Of a stretch of DNA of 5,435 nucleotides, positions 1 to 5,435 are shown piece by piece; position 1 is the stretch's first letter, and each line of letters opens with the position of its first letter. A program made the translations under genes and the position numbers. The notes under the pieces were generated by a model, which was given only the letters and a program-made list of their open reading frames with translations, was not told where the DNA came from and did no database searches. The stretch comes from Coriobacteriales bacterium (GTDB lineage: Bacteria > Actinomycetota > Coriobacteriia > Coriobacteriales > UBA8131): NCBI GenBank assembly GCA_031286245.1, contig JAITUO010000017.1, positions 1 to 5,435 of the forward strand. The letters run 5' to 3'.

Positions 1-57
1 CCGCCGGAACACGACTACTGGAACAATGAGCCAAACTTACGGATTACCCACCACTGA
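1..57 (+). CDS. Possible C-terminal tail of an upstream gene (partial)
   Basis: The first frame is open from base 1 to a TGA at 55-57 and reads PPEHDYWNNEPNLRITHH. The composition looks protein-like and the gap to the next gene fits an ordinary intergenic spacer, so this may be the end of a gene that begins outside the window. A second frame is also open to about base 100, and 18 residues are too few to recognise a family. No function can be offered. Confidence 0.2.
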   Translation, partial: PPEHDYWNNEPNLRITHH

Positions 58-162
58 TTGCTATCATGAGTTGTTACACATAACATACACAGTAGTGTGA
101 ACCTGAGCAGTTACGAGAACTGTTAGCACTCTTCGCCTGTCTTTTAGAACTGGAGCGGAGTA
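58..162 (+). promoter_or_regulatory. Upstream region of the lipase-like gene
   Basis: This stretch should hold the promoter of the hydrolase gene, but I cannot place a convincing -35/-10 pair. It contains an imperfect inverted repeat, AGCAGTT (106-112) and AACTGTT (118-124), with a 5-base loop and one G-T pair. The heptamer AGAACTG occurs at 116-122 and again at 146-152, exactly 30 bases apart. Either could be an operator half-site, but both are short enough to arise by chance. The Shine-Dalgarno GGAG at 152-155, seven bases before the ATG, supports the start at 163. Confidence 0.25.
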
Positions 163-1068
163 ATGGAAACTACTAGAAGCATGACTGACGCTATCGACTC
201 ATCAAAGCCCAACAACCTTTGTACCACACGCTGGCCCATCCTGTTAGTACATGGAATCGCCTCAAAAAGAGTTGAGCGCCTAAAACACTGGGGGCGTATC
301 CCTGAGACTCTGGAAGCATATGGAGCAGAGGTCTATCTCAGCGAGCAAGATGCCTGGGGAAGCTTTGAGAGCAATGCCTGGCAACTGCGGACTTTTGTTA
401 TGCAGATCATCAATGAACAAAATGTGGAGAAGATCAATGTCATCGCTCATAGTAAAGGCGGAATTGAAGCCAGGTTATTGATAACTCTGCCAGATATGGC
501 GGACCATATTGCATCGATCACAACCATCTCTACTCCGCATCATGGCGTTCGAGCTTTAGATTGGCTGTATTACCTGCCAGTTACCCTCAAGCGTGTAGTC
601 AGCTCTCCGATCGACATCATATGCATACTCGCTGGTGATGATAACCCCAGCTTTGTGGGAGCTTTCGAAGGCCTCAGTGCCAAAGCTATGCAAGGCTTTA
701 ACCAGACTTATCCGCTACCAGAAAGCGTTACCATCCATAGTTATACAGCAGTACAGAGACGATTATACAACGACCCGTTTTTAACGATTACATCACCAAT
801 CGTTCAACTAGTTGAAGGTGACAATGACGGCCTGGTCTCGGAAGCTTCGGCCAGTTTTGGCGAGTTTGAAGGTGTAGTAAACGAAGAAGGTAGATGGGGC
901 CTCTCCCATCGCAATATCATCGACCATAGTATCCCAGGCATGCTGCCTGAAGAGATCAAACGATATATCGGTATGTCCCGCTTTAAACGTAACCGTAACC
1001 GTGACAATTTTAACGTCTTAGCCTGGTGGGTCGAATTGGTGGCTGGACTCCAGCAAAAAGGATATTGA
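163..1068 (+). CDS. Alpha/beta-hydrolase, triacylglycerol lipase/esterase family
   Basis: This 301-residue protein is probably a serine esterase or lipase that hydrolyses a carboxylic ester; the natural substrate cannot be read from the sequence. The oxyanion-hole segment is LLVHGI (residues 27-32). The nucleophile elbow is AHSKGG (95-100) with Ser97 as nucleophile; alanine replaces the first glycine of GxSxG, as in Bacillus-type lipases. STPHHG (123-128) is the usual strand after the elbow. GDNDGLVS (219-226) supplies the likely acid Asp222, and SHRNIIDH (248-255) the likely His249, resembling the NDGLV and HLD segments of Pseudomonas/Burkholderia family I lipases. No signal peptide or membrane helix is visible, so a cytosolic location is inferred. 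A basic stretch, KRNRNR (275-280), lies near the C-terminus. The ATG at 163 has a Shine-Dalgarno; the in-frame ATG at 181 has only a weak one. The gene ends in TGA and appears monocistronic. Confidence 0.85.
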   Translation: METTRSMTDAIDSSKPNNLCTTRWPILLVHGIASKRVERLKHWGRIPETLEAYGAEVYLSEQDAWGSFESNAWQLRTFVMQIINEQNVEKINVIAHSKGGIEARLLITLPDMADHIASITTISTPHHGVRALDWLYYLPVTLKRVVSSPIDIICILAGDDNPSFVGAFEGLSAKAMQGFNQTYPLPESVTIHSYTAVQRRLYNDPFLTITSPIVQLVEGDNDGLVSEASASFGEFEGVVNEEGRWGLSHRNIIDHSIPGMLPEEIKRYIGMSRFKRNRNRDNFNVLAWWVELVAGLQQKGY

Positions 1069-1333
1069 AACAAGAGTTTTCCATACTTTAACCCTAACGT
1101 GCATACTGCCGTTTTTACACGGGCTTATCCACAGTGAACTGTATTAATAGCACCAAATCTGAACAGTGATCAAGTTGATACTGTACAATCCTTTGAACAA
1201 GGCTTTTACCAGTCTGGCAAGCATTCTGATCAGTGAGCGTCAACACATCAGACACCAGCAACAGGACTGTCAATCCGACGTAAAGAGGTTGGTAAAAGCT
1301 TGACCGGACCGACCACAATTGAAAGGAAGAGGA
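1069..1333 (+). other. Intergenic region with possible promoter for the methyltransferase gene
   Basis: This 265-base gap has no convincing gene. A small frame at 1166-1303 (GTG start, 45 codons) has no Shine-Dalgarno and no recognisable content. A possible promoter is TGAACA (1160-1165), an 18-base spacer and TACAAT (1184-1189), with four and five matches to consensus; it would give a leader of about 140 bases. An 8-base palindrome CTGATCAG lies in the middle of the gap. A perfect DnaA-box match, TTATCCACA, sits at 1125-1133 but is alone. No clear terminator follows the lipase gene; the CCGT/ACGG pair at 1109-1122 is too weak. Confidence 0.3.
1323..1327 (+). promoter_or_regulatory. Ribosome binding site that sets the methyltransferase start
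   Basis: AAGGA at 1323-1327 lies six bases before the ATG at 1334. An earlier in-frame TTG at 1319 would overlap this site and has no Shine-Dalgarno of its own, so the ATG at 1334 is the preferred start and the protein begins MRTKRQ. Confidence 0.75.
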
Positions 1334-2326
1334 ATGCGTACGAAGCGTCAAAACGCTGAAGCAATCCTGGCGCGTCAGCAGCCGGATTATTACTTCGATT
1401 TTATGGAGAGCTTGTCGTTGATATTCGACCCTGTAATGATGAGTGGCTTTCAAGTCACTCCCGGTGGGCCGGAGAGCAAAGACGACTGGGGCGTGACTTA
1501 CATCTGGCCTGAAGGTGCTCCGGGACCGCATCCGATCGCCCGGCCGGAGACCTTGGTTATCCCAGATATCGAGAATTGGCAGCAATACATCAAAGTCCCC
1601 GAGGTCAAGGGCTTTGACTGGTCGGAAGCCAAAGCGCAGGCAGAGGCGACTGACCGGGACGAGCAATATGTGGCTATTATGTCCGGTGGCGGTCTGTTTG
1701 AACGGTCTCATCATCTGATGGGACTGGAGAATGCTTTGGCAAACTATCTGCTGTTCCCCGACCAGGTCTTTGAATTGCTGCATGTCATCAAGGATTACAA
1801 AATCGCCTATTTGGAGGAAGCTGCAGCGCAGGTGCATCCTGACGTTGTGTTCTTCCATGATGACTGGGGGCATAAGCGCAATGTCTTCTTACCACCGGAT
1901 GTTTGGCGCAAGCTGATCAAACCTTTGCATATCGAAATCATCAACAAAGCTCATGAATTGGGTATCTTTTTCTTACATCATGCAGATTGTATCTGTGAGC
2001 CATATGTCATTGACATGGTGGAGATGGGGATAGACGCCTGGCAGGGAGTCATCGCACAAAATGATGTCGTAGAGATCCAGCGAGTTACTCAAGGTAATCT
2101 ACCGATGGTCGGCGGTTTTGACTCTGCCAAGATAGATGTGGAATCAACCACTGAAGCCGATGTTCGGGCAGAAGTTAGGCGAGTGATTGACACCTACTGC
2201 CCGGGAGGTCGCTTTTTCCCCGGTATCCCCAACGGCTTCCTTTATACTCCGGGATTAATGGAAATCTACCAAGACGAAATGGCCATTTACGGACGCGAAT
2301 GGGCAGAGCAGAATCCGGTTTCGTAG
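1334..2326 (+). CDS. Uroporphyrinogen-decarboxylase-superfamily protein, putative methyltransferase
   Basis: This 330-residue protein has the URO-D fold signature but is unlikely to make haem. The active-site motif of true HemE enzymes (RQAGRY near the N-terminus) is absent. Its relatives include the corrinoid- and coenzyme M-linked methyltransferases (MtaA, MtbA, CmuA types) and many uncharacterised anaerobe proteins. Visible landmarks are FHDDWGHKRNVFLPPDVWRKLIKP-like sequence at 174-197, typical of this branch, and LHHADCICEP (214-223) followed by GIDAWQGV (232-239) and GGFD (260-263). Cys289 lies in TYCPGG. Where MtaA-type enzymes bind zinc through HxC and a distant Cys, this protein has HHADC, so the ligands would be His215 or His216, Cys219 or Cys221, and Cys289; this is inferred. 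It lies 84 bases before adenine deaminase on the same strand and may be co-transcribed with it. No corrinoid protein gene is in the window, so substrate and methyl acceptor are unknown. The C-terminal codons are tandemly duplicated. Confidence 0.8.
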   Translation: MRTKRQNAEAILARQQPDYYFDFMESLSLIFDPVMMSGFQVTPGGPESKDDWGVTYIWPEGAPGPHPIARPETLVIPDIENWQQYIKVPEVKGFDWSEAKAQAEATDRDEQYVAIMSGGGLFERSHHLMGLENALANYLLFPDQVFELLHVIKDYKIAYLEEAAAQVHPDVVFFHDDWGHKRNVFLPPDVWRKLIKPLHIEIINKAHELGIFFLHHADCICEPYVIDMVEMGIDAWQGVIAQNDVVEIQRVTQGNLPMVGGFDSAKIDVESTTEADVRAEVRRVIDTYCPGGRFFPGIPNGFLYTPGLMEIYQDEMAIYGREWAEQNPVS

Positions 2327-2354
2327 AGGGCAGAGCAGAATCCGGTAGCTTAGA
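2301..2354 (+). repeat. 27-base tandem duplication across the methyltransferase stop codon
   Basis: Two adjacent 27-base copies (2301-2327 and 2328-2354) match at 24 of 27 positions; the first 19 bases, GGGCAGAGCAGAATCCGGT, are identical. The period is a multiple of three, so the second copy stays in frame. The first reads AEQNPVS then TAG, the second AEQNPVA then TAG. The duplication therefore copied the end of the gene with its stop into the spacer before adenine deaminase. Confidence 0.9.
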
Positions 2355-2410
2355 GACTGAGATTTGATGTTTGTCATGTACTAAGTAGACATGCCTGGAA
2401 GGGAGGCAAA
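2355..2410 (+). promoter_or_regulatory. Spacer and ribosome binding site of adenine deaminase
   Basis: A strong Shine-Dalgarno, GGGAGG (2401-2406), lies four bases before the ATG at 2411. An inverted repeat CATGT (2375-2379) and ACATG (2389-2393) is separated by nine bases. TTGATG at 2364-2369 could be a -35 element, with a poor -10 (AGACAT) 17 bases downstream, so a separate promoter is possible but not convincing. No terminator separates the two genes, which favours co-transcription. Confidence 0.5.
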
Positions 2411-4222
2411 ATGATCAACAAATTCAACAAAAGTCCGCATTCTGAAGTAACGTTGGATCTGGTCGCTGTCGCACAGGGGCAAAAACCGGCTGACACTGTG
2501 ATCACCAACGCCAGACTGATCAATGTCATCACTGCTGAGATCTTAGATGACATTTCCGTCGCAATAACTTGTGGACGCATCGCTTATGTTGGCCCCGACG
2601 CCACGCATTGTATTGGTGATCAGACATTGGTCATCGATGCAAATGGGCAGTATATCGCCCCCGGATTCATGGACGGTCATATTCATGTGGAATCTTCGAT
2701 GCTGTCGGTTTCACAATATGCTCGTGTCGTTGTGCCGCATGGCACGACGGCTCTCTTCTGGGATCCGCATGAGATTTGCAATGTGTTAGGTTTTGATGGT
2801 GTTAAACTGATGGCTGAGGATGCTACCCGTACTCCACTCAAAGCGATGATCGTTATGCCATCCTGTGTCCCGGCAGTTCCAGGTTTCGAGGATACCGGGT
2901 CAGCGATTCTGGCAGCAGATGTAGCTCAAGCCATGCAACTTGACAACATCGTGGGACTGGGCGAGATGATGAATTTCCCAGGGATTCTCTTCAGTGAACC
3001 GAACGCTCACCAAGAAGTAGCAGAGACCTTAAAAGCCGGCAAGATAGTTACCGGACACTATTCTATCCCGGAAAATGACCAAGGCTTAAACGCCTACATC
3101 TCTGCCGGTGTCCGCTGCTGTCATGAGTCCACTCGCTACGAAGATGGGCTTGCCAAGATGCGTTTGGGCATGTATGCCCAGTTCAGAGAAGGCTCAGCTT
3201 GGCATGACCTGCATGAGCTGGCAAAGATTATTACCGACCGCACGGGCGAGCGGTTCGACACCCGCCTGGCTTGCCTGATCTCTGACGACACTCATCCAAA
3301 CACCCTGGCTTCACTCGGACATCTGGACCATATTGTTAGACGGGCGATTGAAGAGGGCATCGACCCAGTCACCGCTATCCAGATGGTGACCATCAATACT
3401 GCCCAGTGCTTCCAACTCGACCATGAACTTGGCTCTATTGCACCCGGCAAGTGTGCCGATATCGTGTTCATTTCCGATCTGGAGCAATGTACAATCACCC
3501 GGACAATCATCGATGGCGAGATTGTGGCTGAGTCCGGTGTACCATTGTTTGAGCTGTCCCCCTTTGAGTACCCTGAGTGGGCAACCGGTTCCATGCATAT
3601 CCAGCAAGCAATCACAAACGACTCCTTCAAAATCCCTGCCCCGGCTGGTGCTGGAGATACTGTGAAAACCCGTGTCATCGAAGTCATCCCACTGAAAGTC
3701 GGTACCTTCGAACGCTTCGTCGAGTTACCGGTCGTTGATGGCTTGGTTGAGTCTGATATCAGCCAGGACGTGTTGAAGACATTCGTTTTCGAGCGCCATC
3801 ATAATACCGGCCTTTTCGCCTACGGCTTTACCAAGGGTTTCGGTATCGCTAATGGAGCCATGGCTTCAACAGTGGCTCATGATGCTCACAATCTGCTGGT
3901 TTTAGGCACAAACGACGACGATATGACACTCGCAGCCAACACATTGATCGACTCGGGAGGCGGCAGTGTAGTTGTCCAAAACGGCAAAGTGGTCGGACAT
4001 GTGCCGCTGCCCGTTGCTGGTCTGATGAATGCCAGCCCACTCGAAGATGTAGTCGCAATGGTGGCTGCTGAAGAGGAGGCTTGGGAAGCGATCGGCTGCA
4101 CAATGGCTTCTCCTTTCATGACGATGGCTTTGATACCACTGGCTTGCCTGCCGGAGTTACGCCTTACCAACCGCGGACTGGTGGATTGCCGAACGTTTGA
4201 ATTTGTCGATTTGTTCTGCTAG
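2411..4222 (+). CDS. ade: Adenine deaminase
   Basis: This 603-residue amidohydrolase should convert adenine to hypoxanthine and ammonia in the cytosol, for purine salvage or use of adenine as a nitrogen source. Length is close to E. coli Ade (588). The N-terminal small domain leads to APGFMDGHIHVESSML (83-98), whose His90 and His92 are expected metal ligands. HGTTALFWDPHEICNVLG (110-127), GLGEMMNFPG (182-191, Glu185), TGHYS (214-218, His216), CCHES (236-240, His238) and LISDDTHP (289-296, Asp292/Asp293) match the family's metal and active-site blocks in order. APGKCADIV (344-352) closes the amidohydrolase domain. The C-terminal domain typical of this family follows, with STVAHDAHN (486-494), DSGGG (514-518) and LPVAGLM (533-539). 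No frameshift or truncation is seen. It ends in TAG, 16 bases before a strong terminator, so it is the last gene of its transcript. Related amidohydrolases can deaminate other purines, so adenine is the likely but unproven substrate. Confidence 0.93.
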   Translation: MINKFNKSPHSEVTLDLVAVAQGQKPADTVITNARLINVITAEILDDISVAITCGRIAYVGPDATHCIGDQTLVIDANGQYIAPGFMDGHIHVESSMLSVSQYARVVVPHGTTALFWDPHEICNVLGFDGVKLMAEDATRTPLKAMIVMPSCVPAVPGFEDTGSAILAADVAQAMQLDNIVGLGEMMNFPGILFSEPNAHQEVAETLKAGKIVTGHYSIPENDQGLNAYISAGVRCCHESTRYEDGLAKMRLGMYAQFREGSAWHDLHELAKIITDRTGERFDTRLACLISDDTHPNTLASLGHLDHIVRRAIEEGIDPVTAIQMVTINTAQCFQLDHELGSIAPGKCADIVFISDLEQCTITRTIIDGEIVAESGVPLFELSPFEYPEWATGSMHIQQAITNDSFKIPAPAGAGDTVKTRVIEVIPLKVGTFERFVELPVVDGLVESDISQDVLKTFVFERHHNTGLFAYGFTKGFGIANGAMASTVAHDAHNLLVLGTNDDDMTLAANTLIDSGGGSVVVQNGKVVGHVPLPVAGLMNASPLEDVVAMVAAEEEAWEAIGCTMASPFMTMALIPLACLPELRLTNRGLVDCRTFEFVDLFC

Positions 4223-4238
4223 AAGCTTTATCGATACT

Positions 4239-4268
4239 GGTGGCCAGGGATTCCTGGCCACCTTTTTT
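4239..4268 (+). terminator. Intrinsic terminator after adenine deaminase
   Basis: GGTGGCCAGG (4239-4248) pairs perfectly with CCTGGCCACC (4253-4262) around a four-base loop, and six T residues follow (4263-4268). This is a textbook rho-independent terminator for the + strand. On the - strand the hairpin lacks a following T-run, so it should act mainly in one direction. Confidence 0.95.
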
Positions 4269-4333
4269 ATGTGGAGAAAACCGTGTGAGTCGTTGTTAAT
4301 ATCGAGCCAACCGAGTTAGTCATGGAATGAAGG

Positions 4334-4357
4334 CATCTCCAAGCTCAGCTTGCGATG
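4334..4357. terminator. Inverted repeat between the convergent genes, possible weak terminator
   Basis: CAAGCT (4340-4345) and AGCTTG (4347-4352) form an inverted repeat, extended by CATC (4334-4337) and GATG (4354-4357) across a small internal loop. It lies six bases past the stop of the MerR gene, where that gene's terminator is expected, but no T-run follows on the - strand. The rest of the 94-base convergent gap (4269-4362) shows nothing else. Confidence 0.35.
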
Positions 4358-4362
4358 AAGTT

Positions 4363-5115
4363 TTACTCTGCCCAGTAAGCTACTGCATCGCTGAGGAACT
4401 CTGCTACTCCAGGAGCTATTTTGTCGTAATACTGTTTGAAGCGCGGATCGTCGACATACATGCGAGCCAGACCTTTGTGGGCTTCAGCATTGTAATCACT
4501 CCAAAAGAAGCAGAGCCAGTCTTTATGCATCTTGACGATTTCTTTTGCCTCTGGGCTGGTTGGGCTGATACTACCTGCAGATTCCGCCAATGCAGTATTT
4601 AACTTTTCTGATAACTCTTCCAAGCGCTGGAATTGCTCAGCAGTCATGTTGGCGTAACGTTTGTTTGCTGCTGCTATCTGTTCTTCACCAAAGCTGGCAC
4701 GCATCTCTTCTCCATACTTCTCTTCATTCTCGGCTAGCGATTGCCTCTTGAAGGCTTCGAACTTCTCATTGTCATTCATCGTTAATCCTGCCTTTCGGGA
4801 CTTGATCGTTTTCTTGATTGCAACTATCAATCGTTCAGTCTGCTTTTGCTGCAGCTCCAATGAAACCAGCTGTTTTTCTAAAGCTACCAGGGGATCGAAA
4901 TCCTCTGCTGCCATGATCTGTTGGATCACTTTCAATTCGAAGCCCAACTCGCGGTAAAAAAGGATCTGCTCGAGCTGGTCGACCTCAGAGCGGCCATACT
5001 GACGGTATCCGTTGTCCAAGCGATCAGGTTCCAGCAAACCTTCACGTTCATACCAGCGTAAAGTCCTGGTGCTGACTCCTGCCAGGTCTGCAAGTTGTTT
5101 AATGGTATACGTCAT
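4363..5115 (-). CDS. MerR-family regulator with TipAS-type ligand domain (TipAL/Mta-like)
   Basis: This 250-residue protein is a DNA-binding activator expected to sense a small molecule, often an antibiotic or drug in this family. The MerR winged helix-turn-helix covers residues 1-70, with TIKQLADLAGVSTRTLRWYEREGLL (4-28) and NGYRQY (35-40). A dimerising coiled coil spans about 75-107. The TipAS ligand domain runs from about 113 to 250, ending with GLARMYVDDPRF (215-226) and PGVAEFLSDAV (235-245). Length is nearly that of Streptomyces TipAL (253, from memory). The usual HxYD of the HTH region is RWYE here. The ATG at 5115 follows AAGGA at 5120-5124 and a matching promoter, so the start is secure. 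An internal start with its own Shine-Dalgarno lies at Met113. At the position of TipAL's thiopeptide-binding Cys214, my recalled alignment gives Tyr208. No efflux gene is adjacent, so the target beyond its own promoter is unknown. Confidence 0.9.
   Translation of the reverse strand: MTYTIKQLADLAGVSTRTLRWYEREGLLEPDRLDNGYRQYGRSEVDQLEQILFYRELGFELKVIQQIMAAEDFDPLVALEKQLVSLELQQKQTERLIVAIKKTIKSRKAGLTMNDNEKFEAFKRQSLAENEEKYGEEMRASFGEEQIAAANKRYANMTAEQFQRLEELSEKLNTALAESAGSISPTSPEAKEIVKMHKDWLCFFWSDYNAEAHKGLARMYVDDPRFKQYYDKIAPGVAEFLSDAVAYWAE
4777..4789 (-). promoter_or_regulatory. Internal Shine-Dalgarno and ATG for a TipAS-like short product
   Basis: Inside the MerR gene, AGGA (4789-4786 on the - strand) lies six bases before an in-frame ATG at 4779-4777 (Met113). 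Translation from here would give a 138-residue protein (4779-4363) consisting of just the ligand domain. In Streptomyces tipA the short TipAS product starts at an equivalent point, just before the EEKFEVF-like segment; here the segment reads NEKFEAF. Confidence 0.55.
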
Positions 5116-5154
5116 TTCTTCCTTACTGGATTGGTCAGTATCAAGCTTGGTATA

Positions 5155-5185
5155 AGTATAAACCTTGACGTAACGTCAGTGTCAA
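5155..5185 (-). promoter_or_regulatory. MerR-type promoter and operator of the regulator gene
   Basis: Read on the - strand, a consensus -35 TTGACA (5185-5180) is separated by 19 bases from TATACT (5160-5155). A 19-base spacer is the hallmark of promoters that MerR proteins activate by DNA distortion. The spacer holds the perfect palindrome TGACGTTACGTCA (5178-5166). An outer inverted repeat, CTTGAC (5186-5181) and GTCAAG (5169-5164), overlaps the -35. Transcription should begin near 5148, about 30 bases before the start codon. The arrangement implies autoregulation by the adjacent TipAL-like protein. Confidence 0.88.
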
Positions 5186-5224
5186 GTCTGATTCTGTTTC
5201 CCTACTGGTTCAGTGCTGGACTTA

Positions 5225-5435
5225 TTAATCATTATTCAAGCATTTGCCTACTTCAGCCCAAAGCTCTTTAAAGATTGGCTTAGCTTGCTGGGACCGGTTG
5301 GCCGGGCTGGTCGAAGGCAGATAAATCGTTGGTAAACCGGCTTCCGCTGCGCAAAGTGAAGTGTATAGTTCGGTAGCTTTGTGACCGGTAGTGAAAACTG
5401 TCGTGATTGCTGAGGCATCGATAATCGGCTTGAAT
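5225..5435 (-). CDS. DNA-deoxyinosine (hypoxanthine) glycosylase, C-terminal part
   Basis: An open frame on the - strand enters from the right edge and ends at tandem stops TAATAA (first stop 5227-5225), giving the last 69 residues of a protein. The segment TTGHKATELY followed by LPSTSPANR is characteristic of the family-6 uracil-DNA-glycosylase superfamily, annotated as DNA-deoxyinosine glycosylase, which excises hypoxanthine from DNA to start base excision repair. The LPSTSPAN stretch corresponds to the DNA-intercalating motif 2 of the superfamily. The N-terminal half with the catalytic motif lies outside the window, so activity cannot be judged. The regulator gene downstream on the same strand has its own promoter in the 109-base gap. 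No clear terminator is seen after the glycosylase stop, so read-through is possible. Another UDG-superfamily member is the main alternative. Confidence 0.75.
   Translation of the reverse strand, partial: FKPIIDASAITTVFTTGHKATELYTSLCAAEAGLPTIYLPSTSPANRSQQAKPIFKELWAEVGKCLNND

Noticed and set aside
1088..1097. Telomere-like TAACCCTAAC stretch
   Set aside because: It is a single short occurrence with no array; chance.
1125..1133. Perfect DnaA-box match TTATCCACA, considered as part of a replication origin
   Set aside because: It is a single box with no cluster, no AT-rich unwinding region and no dnaA/dnaN neighbours; one match of this length is expected by chance in a genome.
1166..1303. 45-codon open frame between the lipase and methyltransferase genes
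   Set aside because: It has a GTG start without a Shine-Dalgarno and no recognisable motif, and lies in a likely leader region.
1115..1873. Long open frame on the - strand (252 codons) opposite the methyltransferase gene
   Set aside because: It is antisense to a well-supported gene and its translation shows no family features; it is a shadow of the codon bias of the real gene.
2324..2353. TAG stop in a methyltransferase-like gene, considered as a pyrrolysine codon
   Set aside because: The pyrrolysine enzymes are MtmB/MtbB/MttB, not URO-D types; read-through would add only eight residues copied by a tandem repeat, and adenine deaminase here also uses TAG as an ordinary stop.
4327..4602. 91-codon open frame on the + strand
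   Set aside because: It is largely antisense to the well-supported MerR gene and has no Shine-Dalgarno or recognisable domain.
5142..5149. CAAGCTTG palindrome in the regulator leader, considered as a second operator
   Set aside because: It is only eight bases, flanks do not extend the symmetry cleanly, and it lies near or downstream of the expected transcription start.

Overview
The window is about 5.4 kb of bacterial chromosome of moderate GC, densely coded, with purine-rich Shine-Dalgarno sites ahead of nearly every gene. The AHSxG lipase nucleophile elbow, the TipAL/Mta-type MerR regulator, the URO-D-like methyltransferase and the family-6 DNA glycosylase together suggest a Gram-positive anaerobe (Clostridia-like or Coriobacteriia-like). 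That placement is an inference from gene content; the sequence holds no taxonomic marker.

Layout. Positions 1-57 may be the tail of an upstream gene. A cytosolic-looking alpha/beta-hydrolase (lipase/esterase) lies at 163-1068 (+). After a 265-base gap comes a two-gene block on the + strand: a uroporphyrinogen-decarboxylase-superfamily protein (1334-2326), probably a methyltransferase rather than a haem enzyme, then adenine deaminase (2411-4222). The block ends at a textbook intrinsic terminator (4239-4268). On the - strand, converging on it, is a MerR regulator with a TipAS-like ligand domain (4363-5115). It has an intact MerR-type promoter (TTGACA, 19-base spacer, TATACT) with a perfect 13-base palindrome in the spacer. 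Upstream of it, also on the - strand and cut by the window edge, is the C-terminal part of a family-6 uracil/hypoxanthine-DNA glycosylase (5225-5435).

How the genes may work together. Adenine deaminase makes hypoxanthine from adenine, and the glycosylase at the right end removes hypoxanthine from DNA, so two genes share a hypoxanthine theme without sharing an operon. The methyltransferase-like gene sits just upstream of adenine deaminase and may be co-transcribed with it; its substrate is unknown. The MerR gene looks autoregulated and appears to encode two products, the full regulator and a ligand-domain-only protein from an internal start, as known for Streptomyces tipA.

Most noteworthy: the MerR promoter/operator architecture, the internal TipAS-like start, the absence of the thiopeptide-reactive cysteine in that domain, a 27-base tandem duplication that copies the last codons and stop of the methyltransferase gene, and the atypical metal-site motif of that protein. 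I see no CRISPR array, tRNA, rRNA, insertion sequence or clearly new multigene system.
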